A stretch of DNA of 64,000 bases from Melieria omissa (Eukaryota > Arthropoda > Insecta > Diptera > Ulidiidae): positions 101,802,905 through 101,866,904 of the forward strand of contig OZ020269.1 of the NCBI GenBank assembly GCA_963971225.1. The letters run 5' to 3'. The stretch's first letter is position 1. Every line of letters begins with the position of its first letter. The notes under the pieces are model-generated. The model did no database searches, was not told the DNA's origin, and worked only from the letters and a program-made list of their open reading frames with translations. The translations under genes were made by a program, and so were the position numbers. Positions 23,150-35,540 of this stretch are shown here, piece by piece.

Positions 23150-25980
23150 TTTTAAATGATCGCCTCAAGTCGCCGATTGCACGGTCAATTGATACTTCAG
23201 CAAAGTTTGATTTTGTTAAGAACAATTCTCATACAATTGCAAGCAACATAGGCCTCAAAAGGTAGTTTTATGTCGAACTGAAACATCAAATTGTAGGTTG
23301 TTATTTAACTCTCACAAGTTTTGATTGATTAACATGATTTGAACTCTTTTTGAGAAACAGTCACACACAATAACAATTTGACAATCTGTAATAATTGAAT
23401 TTAGTAAATATGCATTTGATTTTCTAGTTCAAGTCTCTTGAAGGCATCATGAGTTTTTTGTTATTATTTAAAATTCAGAGGAAAATTAAAAAATTAAATG
23501 AAATGAATGAAACAAAAAATCAAAAGGTGTTGATGTTGTGCTTGTGTGAATATATGACCTCACTCAATGAATTGTGGAAACGAAGTGAAAATTTTATTTT
23601 TTCTAAATTTCAAATTGGCAAATGAATTAGTTTGGAAAGTAGATCAATAATATACAAAGTTGAACAAGTATAATAAACTACAGTTATTATCAACAAAAGG
23701 AAAATGACCCAGTTTAGTTTCTATTTTTCAAAACAAAATTTCTATGTTTCTATAAAAAAATCAAAAGTTACATTTCGATGTACTCGTATATTAGTTTTCG
23801 AATCAATGTCACATACAAATTATAGTGAAATATATTTGTATATATTTATTGGTCCTAAAAGTTTTCTAAATATAAATTCATACTAACAGCTCTGTTCTCT
23901 CAGTTCTCTTTGCAATCCCATAAATTAGTTTTAGTATGCCAACTTATAACAAAATCTTTTCATGGTAAATGTCGCATAGTCTTCACTGTGGTTGATATCT
24001 CATTTTGTTTTCACATGTTTTCCTCAAATAAGTCCCAGAAGTTACTCTCTTCATTTTTCACTTCACTTCAGTTGAGATCTCAATCTGTTTCTCAGGTACT
24101 TCTTCAATGAATTCCAGCAGTTCCTTGCTTCTTTTTTCAATACTCTAAATTTTTTTAAGTACTACAAAGTTCTTTCTCTAACATTCCTGCTGCCACAATT
24201 CCTTTCGGTTCTGTAATTCACAACAGGTTTTTCCGCTATACACAATTTTTACTTTCAATCTTCCTTCCTCAACAAGAAATAGCCAAACTTTGTCGATTTG
24301 AATCACGCCCCAGCTAATTCTTCTGATTTTGATTCCTTTCGTTTACACTTTGCTCTTGTTTGCTTTGCTTAAATGCTTTGTAATTTAAATTGTATTTAGT
24401 TTCTAAGTCTACCAAATATTTATAGATACACACACGTGCCGTATGAATCAAAAAAGTCAAAACATTTTTAAGCACAAAAATCTTGGCGCTTCACGCTGCG
24501 ATTTTTGAGGCTCTCAGCATCATTTGCTTTTTCACTGATTTTTATTATATATTTTAATATATTAATATATATATTTGTATATATATGCATGCATATTTTA
24601 TATATCTGTACGTTGTAATTTCTTTTGTTGTTGAAGTCAAAATTTTGTGTTCTTGTTGCAGGCTTACTTAATTTTAGTGATTAATTCTTCAGACCAATCT
24701 TTATCTTTCATTTTCTTGATCGCTGCTACATTTTTGCTTCTCTTATATACGCTTTTCGCAAATATTTTTTTTTAGTTTACTTATTTTGTATTCTGCTTTG
24801 TATTATAATTTATGTTAATTTGTCTCGTTTTGAAGATTTCTTCTGGCTATTTTTTGCAAAGTTTTACTGCTGACGCTGTCAATTTTAATCGATTTCGTAC
24901 ATATTTACTTTGTGCTTTGTTTATAATTGGAAAAGAGCAATTTTTCTGCCAACATTTTTTTTTTGCATTTCGTTTATACACAAAATGGACGCTGTGCGCG
25001 CTCTTTCCGAAAACGACGAATACCAAATATAAACTTTTAGGCATACAAATTTGTGCTCTTGCTTTCATTTACGCTCCTGAATCACTTTTGTATTTTTACA
25101 TTTACAAAAAATACTCAAAGACTTTCAATGAGTGGGAACAAATTTTCCAATTCACCTAACATTCTTTTCGATTTGTTGTAAACAAACAAATATTTTTGTA
25201 TTGTTTACAAAATAGCAAATGTAAATAACTTTATAAATGGTGCAAGCTTCTCACACGTTCGCCGCCTTGCTGACGCGTCAGAATGCTTCTTAATTCAAGT
25301 GTTTCATTCATCATTTCGCACAGTCAAACACGACTCTTGTTTGTGTTGAAAGAAGAGTTTCGTCTGAAAGTGAGTTGCAATTCGCAGAGGATGCAATTTC
25401 AGCTGGTGGTGCAAAAAATTGCAGGAGTTTGCTGACAGACAGCCACAAATATGAATTGAATACATTTTATTTACTTATTTACCTCACCAGGAGGAAGCGT
25501 AGGACTTCAGCACTACTCGTCTTTTTGACGCGATAGATTGATTGTTCAGAGTTTTTAATAAAAATCAAATTTTGTTTAGATGAGTTCAGATCAAAGCAAG
25601 CTTAAAAGAATTGTTTTTTAATAGATTTTTTATTTAAAAACCATTTTTCCTTAATCATTCTTGTTTTGAATTCCTGAAAAAAACGTGTAAGAATAGTGAA
25701 AAACGTGTATAAAATTTTTTTTTAAACAAATTATGATTTTTCCTTTAAATGGTAAAAAATTTGTGCTTAAACTGCTTAAACTTGCCTTATACTAAATTTT
25801 AAAAAATATCACTAAATAAAAAAAATTATAATAAATATATAATAAATAATAAATAAAATAGAGTTTTTCCAAAAATTAAATTTTGCTTAGATGAGTTCAG
25901 AACAAAACAATGGTTTGTAATCTTTTTTGTTATAAAAACAATTTTTCCCTAATTATTTTTGTTTTGACTATACGAGTTTA
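23150..25980. other. AT-rich CABLES intron, no gene
   Basis: This is pyrimidine-rich and AT-rich intronic sequence with TA-rich runs (24540-24605, 25800-25860). The 115-codon plus frame at 24812 has no recognisable domain. Two similar stretches near 25550 and 25860 (TTTTTAATAAAAATCAAATTTTG / TTTTTCCAAAAATTAAATTTTG, each followed by TTTAGATGAGTTCAGA-like sequence) suggest an old local duplication. Confidence 0.45.
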
Positions 25981-25986
25981 ACTATA

Positions 25987-26953
25987 CGAGGGTGGTCTGA
26001 AAAGTTTCAGACCTAACAAAGATACCAACAATTTTTTCTTCAAATTTATTTTTACTTTTCTACACATTTTTCCAGCGATGCTTACATCTTTTTAACCAGT
26101 TCAAACATTTCTCAACATCTTTCTCTGAAAAAATAATCGTTTACGAAAGTAATAGCCTTGTCACATGACGAAACTCTGAGTCCTACGAGTATAACCTTTA
26201 CTTAGGAAACAAAAAAGTTGCTTGAAGCTAGATCAGTCTGGATCTTCCCCATCACAAGTATTAACCCTTTCAGTCACAATGTCCAATATATTGGACTACA
26301 GCCCATACAATTCATACAGGGGCTGTTATTTTCATGTCGGAAAGGGTTAAGGTGTTTGATCGGGCAGATTTCTCATGCCTAAAACTTGATTCAATATATG
26401 ACAAATATGTTTTTTGGACATATTCATATTCTGCTATCTTCGTCGCTTCGAAGGTTTTCTAGCACCATCTGGAGAACTTAAGCGATCTTATTGTCAGTGA
26501 TTATAGGTTTTGGACGAACGATCCTGAATGATCATCGTCTCTCAGGCTGATTCACCCGCCCATAATTTTAGGATAGTACATGGTTCGTCCAACTTGAATA
26601 TGACTGCTTTTATTTGTTTTTTTTTATTTTACCCCAAAACACTCACATCGACTGACCATTAACAAACAGGAACTATATTTATTGGGCCAGAGGTGATATT
26701 TTCATGAGAATATAAACTAGATATGTTCCGATGGCCCCTGCAGCTCTGATTACGGACCCTTGATGTTTTACTTTTAATTTGTTGACAACATTTTGACAAA
26801 TGTGACCTTATATCATCGATAACTCGTTGAGTCTTGGCTTGAAGCTCAGGAATTAATTGTGTTTTTCTCGCATAGAGTCGCAAACAAATTCTCTACCTTT
26901 TGTTGACGAGTACTTCTTCATGTTGAGGTCACAAACTTTTCAGACCACCCTCG
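25987..26953 (-). mobile_element. Mariner-like DNA transposon, decayed
   Basis: Terminal inverted repeats of 27 bp (25987-26013 and 26927-26953) match at about 25 positions; each begins CGAGGGTGGTCTGAAAAGTT on its own strand. TA flanks both sides (25985-25986 and 26954-26955), the Tc1/mariner target duplication. The minus strand carries relics of a transposase C terminus, such as DVEKCLNWLKRCKHRWKKCV near 26060-26120, broken by stops. The 967-bp length includes the 82-bp insertion at 26265. Confidence 0.85.
26265..26346. mobile_element. 82-bp TTAA-flanked MITE (piggyBac-like) nested in the mariner
   Basis: TTAA borders both ends (26261-26264 and 26347-26350), and the termini CCCTTTC and GAAAGGG are inverted. 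TTAA target duplication with CCC/GGG ends is typical of piggyBac-type elements. No coding capacity. Confidence 0.55.
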
Positions 26954-26955
26954 TA

Positions 26956-27560
26956 AATATAGAAATAATCTAACATGTTTGGCTTTGAGATGGGAGCCTT
27001 ATAAGAAACTTTTCAGACAACCCTTGAAAATATAGAAATAACCTAACATGTTTGGCCTTGGGATGGGAGCCTTAAAAGAAACTTTTCAGACCACCCTCGT
27101 AAAAATCAAAATAACTTGTTTGGCTTTGAGATGGGAGCCTTACAAGAAACTTTTCAAACAACCCTCGAAAGATAGACATAACCTAACATGTTTGGCTTTG
27201 AGATGGGAGCCTTATAAGAAACTTTTCAGACCATCCTCGCAAATATAGAAATAACCAAACATGTTTGGCTTTGATACGGGAGCCTTATAAGAAACTTTTC
27301 AGACAACCCTCGAAAATAAAGAAATAACCTAACATGTTTGGCTTTGAGATGGGAGCCTTATATGAAACTTTTCAGACAACCCTCTAAAATATAGAAATAA
27401 CCGAACATGTTTGGCTTTGAGATGGGAGCCTTATAAGAAACTTTTCAGACAACCTTCGAAAATATAGAAATAAGCTAACATGCTTAACTTGGAGTGAGAA
27501 CGTTATAGAATACTTTCCAGACCACCCTCGTAGATATAACTAGAAATAATATAACCCGTT
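26956..27560. repeat. Minisatellite, ~8-9 copies of a ~72-bp unit, starting at the mariner terminus
   Basis: The unit is ATAGAAATAACCTAACATG, TTTGGCTTTGAGATGGGAGC, CTTATAAGAAACTTTTCAGA and C(C/A)ACCCTCG. The TTTGGC anchor recurs about every 70-74 bp from 26972 to 27553. The last part of every unit equals the terminal inverted repeat of the adjacent mariner. The frame at 27048-27248 is repeat-encoded. Confidence 0.88.
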
Positions 27561-29660
27561 TGGCTTTGTGACTGAACTTTTTTCATAATCAATTTTATTA
27601 CCAAAGCAAAGATAATACATTAATTATCTTTGATCAGAAGTTTGCTGCCTCTTTCTGAGAACGTAGCTCTCGAAGGGACACTTCTTCTAACACTACCACG
27701 GGAAATTGAACCTGAGATCCAACATCCCTTGGGACTTGCGATGCAGCGCACTGACCAACTAAATTATAGCGACCGAACAGCAAACAAATTATTTGGCTTC
27801 ATTGCGTTAAACAAACCCAGATTAAAACAATTTCAAATATTTAATTCTCAAATAAAGATTGCAGCGCTTTTTTAAAGATTTGTTTTAGATTTGTTTGCTT
27901 CTAAGCAGTGAAATATTCAATTCAACCACAGAAAAAATGTATTAAAAAAAATAAACAATTATACTCTCGTCCTTTACTTGTCACTATAATATTTTCCTTT
28001 TTCTTTTTTAATGAAATTGTTTTTCAAAATCCCCAATATTTTGTTTCTTTGCTAAGCTTTTATTATTTGTGCTCCAACATTTCCTGCTTCGATTCGATTA
28101 TCGAAAATAAACATTCGCAGCGCGAAATCAGAGCTCAGCATCCAAGCGAATTCCTGCCCTCAAGTTCAATTCAATCAAAGCGATTTACGGTAACAGAAGC
28201 AAACTGCTGACACGCAAAAGTAAATAAACAAGCTACAACGAAGCACCAGCAAGCAAACAACAACAATAGCAAACCATTTCCTGTGGGAATATTAGCGAAA
28301 AGTTGCGCAAACGCCGATCTGGGCACACAATGTATCCACATCACAACAATGCAAACGGCTTTGGCTTCCTTCAGCCTTTTGCTCATAAATAACACACAAT
28401 TTTTTTTTATGGTATTCTTCCAGTTACGAGTATTGTTGTTTTGCCATTTGATGCTGCTACTGGTATTTGGATTTCATTTCGTTTCTCTTGCTTGTTTTCG
28501 AATTAATGCAAAACATTTGCGGCTGCCTTCAGGCTTCATTCATGTGTGGTGTCTTCGGCTCAACGCTGGCAGCGCTGAAGTCGATTCATGCTCAAAAATA
28601 GCGTAAACAAGTTTTGCGCCGTAAGCTGCGTTGCGCTGGCAAAAAAGTGGGTTTTGATTATTTGCCACTTATTTCAATTCTGCGTTCCTTTTCCAATTTG
28701 GTAGTTTGCTGTCGTGTGTGCGAATTGCTTTGACCTGCGCGAATTACGTCATTTTTTGATTCGTCCAAACCATTGCCGGCCGGCATTTGGTGGCTTTGTT
28801 ATGCTTTCAAAGTTGCACACCTGGAATATTTCATTGTGTAACTGAACTGTTTTTTAATCTGTTTATCATTTCATTTTATCCCCATGCGCCAAAGATGTTC
28901 TGCACACAGCATTATGAAATTTTTCTCAATTAACCCTTCTTGGCGGTGTGCGTTGCCATTTTCAAGGCCAACCAGCAATCAACAGTGGTAGCAGTGCACC
29001 TTTGTTGAAGCCTGCGATGCTGTGCGCATTTTGCATGCCTAACATAAGCTGAAGCTGCTCTTAAACTTGACCTTGAGCGCCGCGAATACATTAAAGTGCA
29101 TTCGAAGTGCTGCCACTGTTTGATGCTGTGACTCATGGATATTTATTTCATGCGTTAAAAACTGGTTTCAAAAGAGAAGAAACGTTTTCATTTGCAGCAC
29201 TGATATTTGGTTCTTTCAAAGCCACCTTCAATACATTATAAATGATTAAAGAGTATAACAAACATGAGTTTTCAACAATTTCCAACCTTTAAATAGTCAT
29301 CTTGCATCTTCCTCACATGTGGCAACGCCAATGTGCATGCATTTTCAGCCTTCATGCTGTCACTTATTCTCAACTTATGCAGCCTTGTCGCCTCATGTGT
29401 TCCATCTGCATGTCATTTGCCAGTTTTCAATGTCAGGGTTTTGTGGTCGATTCAGCTGCAAGAAATTTCTGCTGCCCCAGTTGTTGTTGTTGTTGTTGTG
29501 GGCTTTTTGGTACTCTACATTTGCTAGTGAGACTATAGCATATTGATTCGGGTTTTCACACGGATATGTTTCATGGAAAATTTTTATCTTATTCCTTCTA
29601 TGTTTCCACAAGGAAATGTTACTTTGGAATTTCTTTGGTTGTGTGCTGTGTGTTGAAGAA
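27561..29660. other. CABLES intron, GC-richer island, no gene called
   Basis: 28100-29550 is less AT-rich and has overlapping short frames on both strands with no domain. A GTTGTTGTT run lies at 29481-29500. Nothing else is supported. Confidence 0.4.
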
Positions 29661-29664
29661 AATA

Positions 29665-30475
29665 TTTTCTCTGAGACATATAAAAAACAAGAAGAAATGC
29701 CCGAATATTTGTGAACTTAAAGTCATAACAAAGAAATTTCAAAATATTTCTGAGATTGAAAGACATAAAGACCAATTACAAAAGATTTATGAAATTGAAG
29801 ACATAATAGAAAAATGTCAAAATATTTGAGCATATATCATTTTGAACATTTGAGGCTGAAAGAGCTGTGCGAAGAAATTATTTTCTCTCTGAGAAAAAAA
29901 GAGAAGAAATGTCAGAATATTTGTGAATACAATAGAAAAATTTCCAAATATTTGCAAACTTTATGTCATAGCAAAGAAATTTCAAAATATTTGAGATTGA
30001 AAGACATAAATAGAAGAAAATGACAACATATTTTTGAGCTTGAAGTCACAACCGAGACACTTCAAAATATTTTTGAGATTGAGATACAATAGAGATAATA
30101 GAGAAATTTTAAAATATACATATATGAACTTGTAGTCATAACATAGAAATTTCAAAATTTTTTGAGATTTAAAAACATAATAGGGAAATTTCAAAATTGT
30201 TGTGAACTTGAAGTCATAACAGAGAAACTTTAAATATATTTGAGATTGAAAGGCATAATAGAGAAAGTTCAAAATATTTGTAAGCTTGAACTTGAACAGA
30301 GAAACTTTAAAATATTTTTGAGATTGAAAGGCTTAATAGACAAATTTCAAAATATATATAAGATTGAAAGACATAATAGAGTCGTTTCACAATATATTTT
30401 TGAGATTAAAAGACGTTATAAACCCCTTTCAAAATATTTGTGAGATTGTAAAACGTAATAGAGAATTTCTGAATA
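29665..30475. repeat. Degenerate minisatellite of ~55-60-bp units
   Basis: GAGAAATTTCAAAATATTT, GAGATTGAAAGACATAATA and GAACTTGAAGTCATAAC blocks alternate about 13-15 times. Several short frames (about 60-90 codons) arise from it and are not genes. Confidence 0.8.
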
Positions 30476-30684
30476 TCATAAAATCCGATTCAAATTCTTT
30501 GTCCCTTCAACAACTCGGGTTTCTAAAATTGCAATTCTCCTTATAGAAACATTCTATTTGAAACTATATCAAAAAATACATGTTAACATTTTGATCCAAT
30601 CGAGTTAATCATACAATCCAGTCATGCATCCTGCCTGAACACTCTTCAATGGTCTTTCGGTCCATAATTGTAAAAAATTTATTC

Positions 30685-30715
30685 TAAATCTTTATTTCAA
30701 TAGAATAAAGATTTA
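30685..30715. other. Perfect 12-bp stem inverted repeat
   Basis: TAAATCTTTATT (30685-30696) pairs perfectly with AATAAAGATTTA (30704-30715) around a 7-base loop. It has no flanking T-run or gene context; function unknown. Confidence 0.5.
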
Positions 30716-32450
30716 TGTGGAACATTTTGAGATCAATTTTTTTTTTAATTCTTTAAACGTTCCTTAAATTAGTTTACTTATAGATTCTTGTAACCAAAAC
30801 TGAACAGGACATCCACATAGATGTCAGTGAGTAGGTGAGAAAAAAACTGTGCAGGGTACCACTTAATTTGTTAAGATCGACTTAAAAGCTCTTCATTCTT
30901 GTTATTATTATTCTTTTGGGATCTTCTTGTACGAACTGCAGTCATGACAAGAACTTGAAAAGTGGGTAACCTTGAAATGTTTACGCGCTGTCGGTGTCGC
31001 CATTGCGGCTCTGGCTGTGGCTGCTCCAGCTCGCTTCGCTGAAACTTGAGAACCAAATTTTCAAAGCAACATATATACTATAAAGAAACATGCATACATA
31101 TGTACATATGTATATAGCTATGTACACATCTTGCTGCCCCACCATGCGGGCACCTTGCACGGCTCCAATCTGCACCGCGTTTCCGTGCGTGCTTTGTGTC
31201 CTTAATGCGCAGTGGCCGCATGCTGCCTGCTGCTGTACAGGTGCTTTGCCTTGAGTATGATTAGGAAATTTAATACTCTTTCCTTCTATTTTTTGTATTT
31301 TTATTTTTTGTGTTTCTACTTTGATTGTTCCTTCATGTCGGTTTCCGTGGCTCTTTTCCAAGGAATCTATGTGGGACATAAAAATGATGCAATAAACCTA
31401 AAATTATAAAGTAATACTCGGTTATTTTTTCGGCACAATTTTGTTTGCTCCACAATCTCACACAATTTGTCAAGGATTAAATTTCATTTGGGTTTAATTT
31501 GATTTTAATGGGAAATCTTAGCTTTGGTTTTATATGCAACACATATATTTGCTCAAGTTTGACCTTGAATGTTGGCTAGTTGGTATTTTTGCCAACTGAT
31601 TAAGGCCAAGATTTGGGCAGTTTTTTATTAGAATGTGCACTTGTTGTCTTATTGAGATAAATTAATGTCTAGCCATGAATTTGGATATATTTAGTTCAAT
31701 AATTTTAAGTATTCAAAGTGAAACTGACGTCATCACACTACGTGAGTTCGCTCTGTTTAAAATTATGTTGTTAAGTATTGAATTTTTTAATTCTAAAAGA
31801 ACTCATAGAAAACTTTGAGTACATTTTGAACAACGTCAATCGTTTTTCTCATTAATTTTCTGCAATTAAAATCTTTTTTACGCCCTGTGACGTGATCAAT
31901 CGTTAAGCAAATTTTTTGCCTAAATTTGTTTGCTTACGCAAATCGCCCGTGTTGCAGATCGGAAGAATGTTTCTTAAAATAATAAAAAAGTCAAACATAT
32001 TTTCCCTTTTTTATTAGATTTAGATTTTCTCTAAACTTGTCAATATTCGGTTTTTTATTTTGAAGAATATTTTAAAATTAAAGTGAAGTAGAAACCTCAA
32101 CTTTGCAAATTTAAAAGAGAAAACATTAAAAACGAAAATGCTGACATAAATTTTTAATATATATTAATTTGTATCAATATTAATTTTATTTATTTATTTT
32201 TTTAATTATATTAATTTTAGCAACATTTTGCTTATTATATATTTTAAGATTTTTTTACTCAATGAACTAAAACACAGAAAAATTGTGTTTAAATTATCGT
32301 GCAAAATCTTCTGACTTTAAGCAGTTTTTGCACCCAGACTATTTATTTTTTTGTTCAGATTTTTTGCGTTTTCTTACTTAAAGTTTTATCTTTAAAATTA
32401 CATAAAAATCGTTAAATTCTGTACTATGATTTTTTTTAATATTTTCTATG
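30716..32450. other. AT-rich CABLES intron, nothing recognised
   Basis: There is a GC-richer stretch at 30980-31250 with frames on both strands but no domain, then strongly AT-rich DNA. No gene or element is supported. Confidence 0.45.
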
Positions 32451-32459
32451 GAAGAAATC

Positions 32460-33330
32460 ATTCAAAAATCCGTCTTACCTGTAATGAAATTATCTGGTAC
32501 ACTGATGGATCCAAGACTGGAGAAGGCACAGGATCTGAGATACATAGTTCCAGTACCCAAACGTCGGTCAGCCTTGGTAGTTTGGCAACCGTCTTCTAAG
32601 CGGAAGTCTGTGCCAGAGAAATTCTGCACCTTCACCCTCATCGGAAAAGGATTATCATAATGTCAGACAGCCAGGCCGCAATAAGAGCCTTGCACGCGTC
32701 GCCATTTACCTCTAAGTTGGTATGGGAGACAGCTAATCTTGTCCAACAACTGTCAACAGAGAATCGGGTAATAATACAATGGATGTCAGCACATTGCAGA
32801 CAGATTGGCAAGGCACGGAGCTGGAAAGCGACCATTTGGACCCGAACCGATCTTAGGTGTCAGCAAATCTCATTACAAAGGTTGTATTAAGCAAGAATAC
32901 TTGATCAAAGCAAATGCAAGATAGTCAAAATCAATTGGTATGGAATGTACCAAAGCCTTTTTCTGCAATACTCAAACAGAAATGCAAAATTTCTCCTGCG
33001 CTTGAGCAAACCGGAACTAAAACTCATGACAGGAGTAATCAGCGCACACTGTCTGCTAAACAAACATTAGACCCGTCTGAAATTAACAGACAGTGAAATA
33101 TGTAGATTTTGTATGAAGGATGACGAGACTTACATACACCTGATCACTGAATGCCCCGCCTTAGTTCATGCAAGAAAGCAGGCACTAGGCCTGGAAATAT
33201 TACAGACTACTCATCAGTCTGAAATTGATCTCGCAAGAATCAAAATGTTCTTTGAGAAAATAGGAGGAAATAGTCAAATAGTTCAAAATGAACGCAGTGC
33301 CATAGACAGCTAAACATTAGCCCCAACCAA
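32460..33330 (+). mobile_element. Non-LTR retrotransposon 3' end (RNase H to C terminus)
   Basis: The plus strand reads WYTDGSKTGEGTGSEIH (catalytic D), then a stop, AEVCA (E), IIIMSDSQAAIRALHASPFT (second D), VIIQWMSAHCRQIG, and after a gap TGVISAHCLLNK, EICRFCMKDDETYIHLITEC and LARIKMFFEKIG. This is the order RNase H, post-RNase H, C..C...H...C motif of R1/jockey-like elements. At least one in-frame stop and two frame changes make it inactive. It is the longest such fragment here (about 870 bp). Confidence 0.85.
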
Positions 33331-34930
33331 TCTTAATTTAATCTTATGGAAGAAATCAGTGTGTACTGCCCCTAAAAGTATGCAGTGAAAACGCTTAAAT
33401 ATAAAACCTTTGGAAAGTATAAATACTTTGACCGTAATCACAGCTTTTAGGCGCAATCCAAGGTTTAGTCTGAGTTTTAGTACGAATTTTTACTGACATT
33501 AAGTTCTCAATAATTTTTTTTTATTTTCATTAAACTTTTTACTGGCCAAAAATTATTAGCAATTTGCAGTATTAATACTTAAAAATAAACAATCAATTAT
33601 TCCCTCAATATCTTCAAGATTTTATCACAGCTCGAACCATTCAACTGATATCGAAAACTCAATTTGCTCGTTGCTGATTGCCGCCAGAAAAATCCAAACA
33701 CAACCGACTACAACTGGTTAGCACCTTTCGCATTGGCACAAACGTCACTTGAAGTTTTCACGCAGACAGCGACTGACATCAGCAACGACACTCAATAAAC
33801 GACAACCAGACATAGAGTCGAACAGTGCGTTGTGGTGACAATTGACACACTCGGGACCGCACCACTGCAAGGCGCCAACGCATTTATGGCTGCTCGTTGC
33901 ACGCTACAATGAGCCGACAGCGCTTCCACGATCCTTGCTTCATATAGAAAATTGAAAATCTATACAGTTTTGTGTTCTGCATTGCCAGAACAATTACTCA
34001 CGTCAAAGCTGGGCTGAGCTGCCATGTATGAGTTTTCTTGTACAAAATATCAATGCGTTCTGATTAATTAACGCTATGTGGCCATTTGAATTTATTATCA
34101 AATGGAAATCTACTATAAACCCTGAAACCTATTTTCTAATGCTTCTTTGTTTTTTTTTTATTGAATTTGAAGTGGACTGGCAAAAACAACGAACACTATG
34201 GTGTAGCGCATAAATCAGTCGGTCAAGGTTGACTAAAACACTCGGTTTTTGTTTTTGATTTGTTTAGTTTTACTGTATGCTTTCTTTGAACGACTCTTCA
34301 TTACTTTATTCCATTCGTTTTGTTTTCACATTTTATATACTTTTTGCATATTTGTTCATGAAGTATGAAGTCATACGTAGGTACCCAACACATTGTAAAA
34401 GTGGCACTTTGAATTCATTGTTCCAAGCAAGTAGCAGCTGTTCGAGGCGCATTAAACTCTTATCAGCGCCAGTGTTGTACATGAATTGGTATCACTTAAA
34501 GCTTTTGTTGATTTTATAAATTAACAAATTAAACAAAGAGTCGTTCAGAAATCGTCAATTTTGAAGAGGCAATTGCAAAAATCAAAAGAAAAACAAATAG
34601 TAAGAAAGGAAATACATGTAAATGAATCATAAAATAGTAGAATGTTTATAAATTAATAATGAATTTGAAAAACAAAAAATAATACCAAAAAATTTTAATT
34701 TATTTTATTAATAATAAAATTAGTTTTGTTTTATTTAATTTTATTTATTTTAATTAAATTAATCAATTAAAATTTAATCAGTTATTCAGAAACTTTTTGA
34801 ACCAATTTTAATTAAATCAATTTAATGATTAATTAATTATTAAATTAATTATTTTAATTCATTTTAATTTAATTAATTAAATTTTAATAATTAATTAACT
34901 AATATTAAAAATATTAAATTAAATTAAATT
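33331..34930. other. CABLES intron, nothing recognised
   Basis: 33640-33960 is GC-balanced; the rest is AT-rich and grades into TTAATTAA-rich sequence before the pentamer array. No feature is supported. Confidence 0.45.
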
Positions 34931-35540
34931 ATATTAAATTCAATTCAATTCAATTCAATTCAATTCAATTCAATTCAATTCAATTCAATTCAATTCAATT
35001 CAATTAAATTAAATTAAATTAAATTAAATTAAATTAAATTAAATTAAATTAAATTAAATTAAATTAAATTAAATTAAATTAAATTAAATTAAATTAAATT
35101 AAATTAAATTAAATTAAATTAAATTAAATTAAATTAAATTAAATTAAATTAAATTAAATTAAATTAAATTAAATTAAATTAAATTAAATTAAATTAAATT
35201 AAATTAAATTAAATTAAATTAAATTAAATTAAATTAAATTAAATTAAATTAAATTAAATTAAATTAAATTAAATTAAATTAAATTAAATTAAATTAAATT
35301 AAATTAAATTAAATTAAATTAAATTAAATTAAATTAAATTAAATTAAATTAAATTAAATTAAATTAAATTAAATTAAATTAAATTAAATTAAATTAAATT
35401 AAATTAAATTAAATTAAATTAAATTAAATTAAATTAAATTAAATTAAATTAAATTAAATTAAATTAAATTAAATTAAATTAAATTAAATTAAATTAATTT
35501 AAATTAAATTAAATTAAATTAAATTAATTAATTAATTAAA
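34931..35540. repeat. Compound pentanucleotide array (CAATT)n-(AAATT)n
   Basis: About 13 CAATT units (34941-35005) are followed by about 104 AAATT units to about 35525, with one interruption near 35493. The array is almost perfect over about 580 bp. Confidence 0.97.

Noticed and set aside
26956..27560. CRISPR-like regular repeats
   Set aside because: Units are contiguous with no unique spacers, the repeat ends in a mariner terminus, and the DNA is from an insect. The same applies to the other arrays.
29566..30443. Several Lys/Ile-rich small proteins
   Set aside because: They are encoded by the 55-60-bp tandem repeat and have no start context or domain.
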